A stretch of DNA of 64,000 nucleotides from Odontesthes bonariensis (lineage: Eukaryota; Chordata; Actinopteri; Atheriniformes; Atherinopsidae), in assembly GCF_027942865.1 (NCBI RefSeq), contig NC_134510.1, positions 9,647,183 to 9,711,182 of the forward strand. Direction: 5' to 3'. Both the position numbers and the translations under genes were made by a program. The notes under the pieces were generated by a model, which was given only the letters and a program-made list of their open reading frames with translations, was not told where the DNA came from and searched no databases. Below, in pieces: positions 62,073 to 64,000 of the stretch; positions within the stretch are counted from its first letter, which is position 1; each line of letters opens with the position of its first letter.

Positions 62073-63556
62073 AAAGTGAAGAAGAATAAAATACACAAAC
62101 AGTGGCAGAAAAGGTTAGAATAAAGGAGGAAGAAGGGGGGAAAAGTGACACAAAGATGGTAAACTCCAGATAAGAAAGTTTCAAAGTGATCGTCATCAAT
62201 CATCAATTATGATCAAAGATGGCAGTCATACAGAAGAAAGGTGGGACTGAGGGAGACTAAGCAAAATATAGAGAGAGCAAGAAGATGAGAAGAAGTAGGG
62301 CTGGCTGGCGGCTGTACAGGGACACAGGTAAAGCACTCAGGAACTTTGGCAGTGATTAAACAGTTGTGTGACTGCTTTGACAAGTTCTCCAAAACTGCAT
62401 GAGCCTCACCCCATCTCTCTATAGCTTTGTCTCATTCATTCCCCACAGTGACTCAAAAGCTAGTACAGTCTTTGTTTCTAATGTCCTCTGATCCAAAGAC
62501 AGAATAAAAATAATCAGTGAACTCATAATAGCGTTTCTTAAAGTAGCTGTCACAAGTTTTTACAACACATAACATTGGCCGAAGGAATGCAAATGTCACG
62601 TTGTAATTGTGAACAAGTTCATACATTAGTGCCTTAGTAAAATATTTAGTATATCATTTAGTATAGTAAGTATGTTTAGCTAAGACAGACAGGAAATAAT
62701 CTAATTATTTTGGGGAAGTATCTCAGCAGTATCCAAACAGTTCAAATAAATCAATAATTTGCAAACAAAATTTAACAATATCTATTGTAAAAGTCAAAGC
62801 AAAGACACAGGGAGGCTACATTTGAACACAACAATGCTACCATTAATAGGATCCAGACAAACCTACAGGTATGTATGACCTGATGACACAGAACATCTCA
62901 ACAGTACATTAAACACAACTGCAACAGCGGGCAGGTTCAGGATGCAAAGATTAGGCTAAGCCTCACTGAACCCAGCCGCCTGCCATTGCAGACAGGGTTT
63001 TGGCCTTCAGAGTAAGGTGCAGCTCAACCAGCACTTCCTGTCTGAAAGACTAAACCCGCACATTCAGGTACAGACCTTCACAAGGCTCTGTTCCTTCGTC
63101 TCCATCTTCTGAGAGAGAAATGGAAAAGGAACCGAGTAGATATGTTATGGATGCAAGGCAAAAGTAGAAACTCATGAGGCACAATTTTTTTTTTTTAAAG
63201 AAAAACCTCCTCGAACAAATGTGAAGATGTAAAGCATACTAAACCATTCCATCAGCAAATAATAATCCTTCCTTTTTCATTTGAAGTGTCAAAGTAAGCA
63301 ACTGCTATAAACTAAAGCTCTTCCTAAGACCCAAACAGGTGAGTAATCAAATACATTATATCAAAATGCAAAACAGTATATATACATTTTCAAGTTTCTT
63401 CATATACAGAAACCATGTAATATGAATAGGAGATGTCCAGGTGACTTACTTCTGTCCTTCCCTGTGGGTGGAAGCTGTGGAAGTTGCCGTCCACGCCTAC
63501 TGGACATAGGGGTACTGGCGGGACTGGTCTGGACTGATCCACTACGAGGATGTGCC
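24073..63556 (-). CDS. rims2: Regulating synaptic membrane exocytosis protein 2 (RIM2), 3' half of the gene
   Basis: RIM2 is a presynaptic active-zone scaffold that tethers Rab3/Munc13 and Ca2+ channels to prime vesicles. Only the 3' part is here: the proline/arginine-rich SRRGRQLPQLPP linker, the MEERTRQMKLKMNKYKQ block, the SSDSDVSDVSAVSRTSSASR block, the KSTSISGDM/KKRRSSIGAKM block, the LRSTIQRSTETGLAVEMRSR block and the entire C2B domain to the RS* end. The N-terminal zinc finger, PDZ and C2A lie beyond 64000. The MNKYKQ/LEQDYH wording and the rims2-dcstamp-dpys order indicate RIMS2 and not RIMS1. Whether it is the teleost a or b copy is not decidable. Constitutive exons join in frame across phases 1, 0, 2, 1, 2, 1, 1 and 0. 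Confidence 0.95.
24362..24501 (-). CDS. rims2: rims2 exon, C2B core
   Basis: APYVKVYLLDNGACIAKKKT to EESPGGKVLQ. Acceptor TTTCTAG|CAC, donor CAG|GTAAAA, entry phase 1, exit phase 0. Confidence 0.96.
24597..24714. repeat. Intronic inverted repeat (hairpin) between two C2B exons
   Basis: Arms CAGCCACTTAGAATTGC (24597-24613) and GCTATTCTAAGTGGCTG (24698-24714) are complementary with one mismatch, separated by about 84 bp. The origin is unknown: a MITE remnant or a conserved RNA structure. Confidence 0.6.
24787..24888 (-). CDS. rims2: rims2 exon, C2B start
   Basis: DIQIGMVDKKGALEVEIIRA then RGLVGKPGSKALP. Acceptor TTTTTAG|GGG, donor GCCAG|GTAATT, phase 1 to 1 (102 bp). Confidence 0.96.
24987..25099 (-). 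CDS. rims2: rims2 exon before C2B
   Basis: LIFPGVRLSSDAQFSDFLDG then LGPAQLVGRQTLATPPM. Acceptor GTTTCAG|CCT, donor ATGG|GTGAGA. Confidence 0.96.
25309..25444 (-). CDS. rims2: rims2 exon shared by long and gamma-type forms
   Basis: GKKLRSTIQRSTETGLAVEM to TDGSMNSYSSEG. Acceptor AAGCAG|GAGGTAAG is chosen because it is the one that keeps frame with both upstream partners (40703 exon and 27378 exon, each ending in phase 1 with G). Donor GGAAA|GTAAGG. Confidence 0.92.
25445..27377 (-). other. rims2: rims2 intron upstream of the shared exon
   Basis: 1.9 kb. Short CA-rich stretch at 25915-25955. No exon-like conserved block recognised. Confidence 0.6.
27378..27522 (-). CDS. rims2: Alternative first coding exon of a short, gamma-type RIM2
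   Basis: ATG at 27522 in a perfect Kozak setting (TCACCATGG). It opens 48 codons reading MGRQGHDTSAATPG, then MSLSASFEALAVYFPCMNSF and DEEDG, followed by a strong donor (GATGGAG|GTAAGA). The SLSASFEALAxYFPCMNSF signature is the N-terminal hallmark of gamma-type RIMs (RIM2 gamma, RIM4 gamma). It ends in phase 1, the same phase as the long-form exon at 40703, so it can join the exon at 25444. The predicted product is 279 aa, essentially C2B only. Such forms are known to arise from internal promoters of vertebrate RIMS2. Confidence 0.85.
27523..27890 (-). promoter_or_regulatory. rims2: Probable internal promoter and leader of the gamma-type rims2 transcript
   Basis: Upstream of the 27522 ATG there is a locally GC-richer stretch (about 27735-27870) with a CCAAT-type motif (ACCAATCAG at 27822-27830 on the plus strand). 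There is no clear TATA box. The position follows from the start exon, since the promoter must lie on this side. The transcription start and any small 5' intron are not resolved. Confidence 0.5.
31040..31405 (+). repeat. Fish interspersed repeat (LINE/SINE-type 3' end)
   Basis: Contains the fish repeat block CCAGCTGGTCGG...CCTGAGTCTGGTTCTGCC...GAGGTTTCTTCCTGTTAAAA. It ends in GGCGCTATATAAATAAACTG followed by GAATT units, typical of a retroposon 3' tail. Family name not assigned. Confidence 0.75.
32770..33060 (-). pseudogene. MADF/Myb-SANT-like domain remnant inside the transposon
   Basis: Frame-broken minus-strand similarity: an acidic-aromatic helix start (VRLYRQLYE), a W-containing segment (QNWCTEMG) and the NVWGKLRDRY core, followed by a SGDAGGFRPSPLLTEL tail. 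Order and spacing fit an MADF domain. At least one frameshift and an in-frame stop make it non-coding now. Confidence 0.6.
33161..33800. mobile_element. Foldback/MITE-like element built from CATTCCGACA units, nested in the TIR transposon
   Basis: Flanked by a perfect 10-bp direct repeat CGCGTCAACC at 33151-33160 and 33801-33810. Left end GGGTACATGCTGCCATTCCG and right end CGGAATGCCGGTTGCATAC are imperfect inverted copies. Within it CATTCCGACA or its complement TGTCGGAATG recurs in both orientations (for example near 33173, 33190, 33213, 33279, 33320, 33710 and 33778). Two copies of TTTCAGCACCACAYGCGTG occur (about 33334 and 33682). No protein is encoded. A 9-10 bp duplication again suggests a Mutator-like integrase. 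Confidence 0.8.
33335..33360 (+). promoter_or_regulatory. REST/NRSF-like split site inside the nested element
   Basis: TTCAGCACC (33335-33343) and GGACAGCTC (33352-33360) are near-perfect left and right RE1 half sites in the right order, but 8 bp apart where the canonical site has 2. Expanded-spacing RE1 sites are known. Function is untested. Confidence 0.35.
35300..35670 (+). repeat. Common fish interspersed repeat
   Basis: Recognisable by AAGTTGGAATGCTGTGTAAA, ACAGAATGTGATGGTTTGCA, TTTGAAACCAGTAACAC, GGCAACAATAGACTG and the ATATAAAAAGAG end. This is a degraded copy of a repeat abundant in teleosts. Class not assigned with certainty. Confidence 0.6.
37860..38640 (+). mobile_element. Non-LTR retrotransposon remnant (reverse-transcriptase fragment)
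   Basis: Plus-strand translation in broken frames gives the run-up to a LINE reverse transcriptase: a VKWWKEYFVDPLN block (38075-38115), GKARxxDEIRPEFYKALD (38218-38270), a VLERRVRQIVKP block (38380-38420), and WEFAQP before a degraded FvDleKA motif (38508-38550). Many stops, opposite strand to rims2. Family (Jockey/L1/RTE group) not resolved. Confidence 0.75.
40302..40358. repeat. TA microsatellite
   Basis: About 28 uninterrupted TA units following an A-run, in a rims2 intron some 350 bp downstream of the 40703-40947 exon. Confidence 0.95.
40703..40947 (-). CDS. rims2: rims2 exon, STSISGDM/KKRRSSIGAKM block
   Basis: DFASKMKNRQMG to SRSTSQLSQT, with KSTSISGDMCNLEKTDGSQS and KKRRSSIGAKMQ in the middle. 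Acceptor GCTGACAG|TGA, donor ACAG|GTAGGG. Entry phase 2, exit phase 1. Confidence 0.95.
40948..49856 (-). other. rims2: rims2 intron
   Basis: 8.9 kb, AT-rich. No coding exon, RNA gene or full-length repeat recognised. An X-box-like motif lies at 43864-43877. Several purine-rich runs occur at 40970-41130. Confidence 0.6.
43864..43877. promoter_or_regulatory. RFX/X-box-like palindrome
   Basis: GTCTCCATGGTAAC fits the imperfect inverted repeat bound by RFX factors (GTYNCC-AT-GGNAAC). Isolated motif in a rims2 intron, and chance occurrence is possible. Confidence 0.3.
49857..50084 (-). CDS. rims2: rims2 cassette-exon candidate, acidic SQSREG/SISETNL block
   Basis: Starts after ATCTTCAG, reads QLQSRSQSREGDEQ, then a Glu/Asp-rich middle (DEEDEEDLVEKEEDLHQ) and RSISETNL, and ends at CTCAG|GTAACA. 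Length 228 bp (a multiple of three) with phase 2 at both ends. It can therefore be included or skipped between the 50618 exon and the 40947 exon without changing frame. Ser/Arg and acidic content fits the variable RIM linker. Not confirmed by transcript. Confidence 0.7.
50618..50784 (-). CDS. rims2: rims2 exon, SSDSDVSDVSAVSRTSSASR block
   Basis: RSGRDPRGSDNLSAKSSDSD, then VSDVSAVSRTSSASRFSSTS and YMSVQSERPQGNRKI. Highly conserved in RIM1/RIM2. Acceptor CTCTGCAG|CGC, donor ATCCG|GTAAGC. Confidence 0.96.
50785..52921 (-). other. rims2: rims2 intron
   Basis: 2.1 kb with no feature recognised except a C-run at about 51532 and a short inverted repeat GTGAAAAGGGC / GCCCTTTTCAC near 51207-51282. 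Confidence 0.6.
52922..53022 (-). CDS. rims2: rims2 exon, MEERTRQMKLKMNKYKQ block
   Basis: MDMEERTRQMKLKMNKYKQ then GAGSDSRLEQDYHK. Acceptor GTGCTCAG|GTA, donor AAG|GTAAAA. Entry phase 1, exit phase 0. NKYKQ and RLEQDYH are RIM2-type wording. Confidence 0.95.
53023..55361 (-). other. rims2: rims2 intron
   Basis: 2.3 kb, AT-rich, nothing recognised. Confidence 0.6.
55362..55394 (-). CDS. rims2: rims2 33-bp micro-cassette candidate
   Basis: Between GAACCCAG and GTCTGT on the minus strand, encoding (K/E)DMDSPSWTNS plus a split Gly. 33 bp, phase 1 at both ends, fitting exactly the junction into the 53022 exon. Evidence is only splice signals and phase, so it may be spurious. Confidence 0.4.
56998..57345 (-). 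repeat. Old SINE copy, reverse orientation
   Basis: Minus-strand match to the SINE at 7801 (tail TCCATCCATTTTCTGCACC, body CCATGCACGTCTTTGGACTG, and a degraded B-box region TTCAACCCACAATC near 57293). Many substitutions indicate age. Confidence 0.65.
58291..58341. repeat. GT microsatellite
   Basis: About 25 uninterrupted TG units in a rims2 intron. Confidence 0.95.
59698..59784 (-). CDS. rims2: rims2 87-bp cassette-exon candidate
   Basis: Acceptor TAACTATAG|AAG, donor ACACAG|GTTGGT. Encodes (K/E)VTWEDQQRGLNGSLSDGG then SQPHPSLTDT plus a split Gly. 87 bp, phase 1 at both ends. The Ser/Gly/Pro-rich content and position fit the alternatively spliced linker of RIM2. Confidence 0.65.
59815..59856. 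repeat. CA/CATA microsatellite
   Basis: ACATACATACA units followed by an (AC)n run, just upstream (in gene orientation) of the 59698-59784 cassette. Confidence 0.9.
59857..63075 (-). other. rims2: rims2 intron
   Basis: 3.2 kb. Contains the GAAA microsatellite at 61974-62075. Otherwise nothing recognised. Confidence 0.6.
61974..62075. repeat. GAAA/TTTC tetranucleotide microsatellite
   Basis: About 25 perfect GAAA units. Long Phe/Leu/Ser reading frames on the minus strand here are products of the repeat. Confidence 0.97.
63076..63108 (-). CDS. rims2: rims2 33-bp micro-cassette candidate
   Basis: A strong pyrimidine tract and acceptor (TTTCTCTCTCAG) precede AAGATGGAGACGAAGGAACA, and the unit ends GAAG|GTCTGT. 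Encodes (K/E)DGDEGTEPCE plus a split Gly. 33 bp, phase 1 at both ends, so it can be skipped in frame. Confidence 0.6.
63450..63556 (-). CDS. rims2: rims2 exon, SRRGRQLPQLPP linker
   Basis: AHPRSGSVQTSPASTPMSSR then RGRQLPQLPPTGKDR. A conserved proline/arginine-rich segment of RIM1/RIM2 between the C2 domains. Acceptor CATGTAG|GGC, donor GAA|GTAAGT. Most 5' rims2 exon in the window; entry phase shows that an upstream exon ends with two bases of a codon. Confidence 0.93.
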
Positions 63557-64000
63557 CTACATGACAAAAAGTAGTGCACACTCCCATGAGGAATAAAGTA
63601 AAACAAGAGCCAATGGTGAATGTAGGGCCAGGCCATATTGCCCCCAAATCACAGTACTACGGTACTACATTTTTAACTAAAAAGAGAAACTACTTGTTTG
63701 GTCATAAACATATCTGTGTCTATCATTTAGGGTAAGTAGTTAATTCCTTGTAGCATAAAAAACTATAAATTTAGCATTTATTTAGATCACATATGAAGAT
63801 CTCTTGAAGGCAGTCAGTGACTGTGGAAATGGAAGATCATTTTAAACTTTACTATGTGAGTTGTATCTTTAAATTCAAACTGATGCATACATCAATGACA
63901 TTTGGCACATGGCATGAAAGTGGAAGGTCACATCAACTGTTGGGAACTGAGCTGCAATAAAAGATGCCAGGTGTGAATCGCATGTACAGTCGACTCATCA
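63557..64000 (-). other. rims2: rims2 intron, continuing off the window
   Basis: 444 bp of AT-rich intron. The next upstream exon lies beyond the window end. Confidence 0.7.

Noticed and set aside
61864..62206. Two minus-strand ORFs of more than 100 codons rich in Phe, Leu and Ser
   Set aside because: They are translations of the GAAA microsatellite and its flanks.

Overview
The window is vertebrate nuclear DNA, almost certainly from a ray-finned (teleost) fish. Genes are split by GT/AG introns, the proteins read as close orthologues of vertebrate DPYS, DCSTAMP and RIMS2, and the intergenic DNA carries fish-type repeats: a tRNA-derived SINE, L2-like LINE remnants, a copia LTR element, and TA, GT and GAAA microsatellites. 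The species cannot be named from the sequence.

Layout. 148-3930: a degenerate copia-type LTR retrotransposon into which a solo LTR (1212-1698, 5-bp target duplication) and a foldback DNA element (1745-2972, 9-bp target duplication) have inserted. 4070-13984 (+): a complete nine-exon dpys (dihydropyrimidinase), whose start codon lies about 140 bp downstream of the copia 3' LTR. 16855-18474 (-): complete dcstamp coding sequence in three coding exons, convergent with dpys, with a probable non-coding first exon. 20500-21340: L2-like LINE remnant. 24073-63556 (-): the 3' half of rims2, a presynaptic active-zone scaffold gene, from the linker after the (off-window) C2A domain through the complete C2B domain to the stop codon. 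It includes an internal start exon (27378-27522) for a short gamma-type RIM and four in-frame cassette-exon candidates. Its introns hold nested DNA transposons, a LINE remnant, SINEs and microsatellites.

The order dpys (+), dcstamp (-), rims2 (-) matches the DPYS-DCSTAMP-RIMS2 neighbourhood of human 8q22, so this is old vertebrate synteny and not a functional cluster: pyrimidine catabolism, cell fusion of osteoclasts/macrophages and synaptic vesicle priming are unrelated jobs. I see no prokaryotic-type operon, defence system, CRISPR or novel multigene system. The most informative observations are the exact nested insertions, the LTR carrying a CRE and TATA-like box beside the dpys start, the rims2 internal promoter with its phase-matched exon, the symmetric cassette exons, and a REST-like split motif inside a transposon in a rims2 intron.
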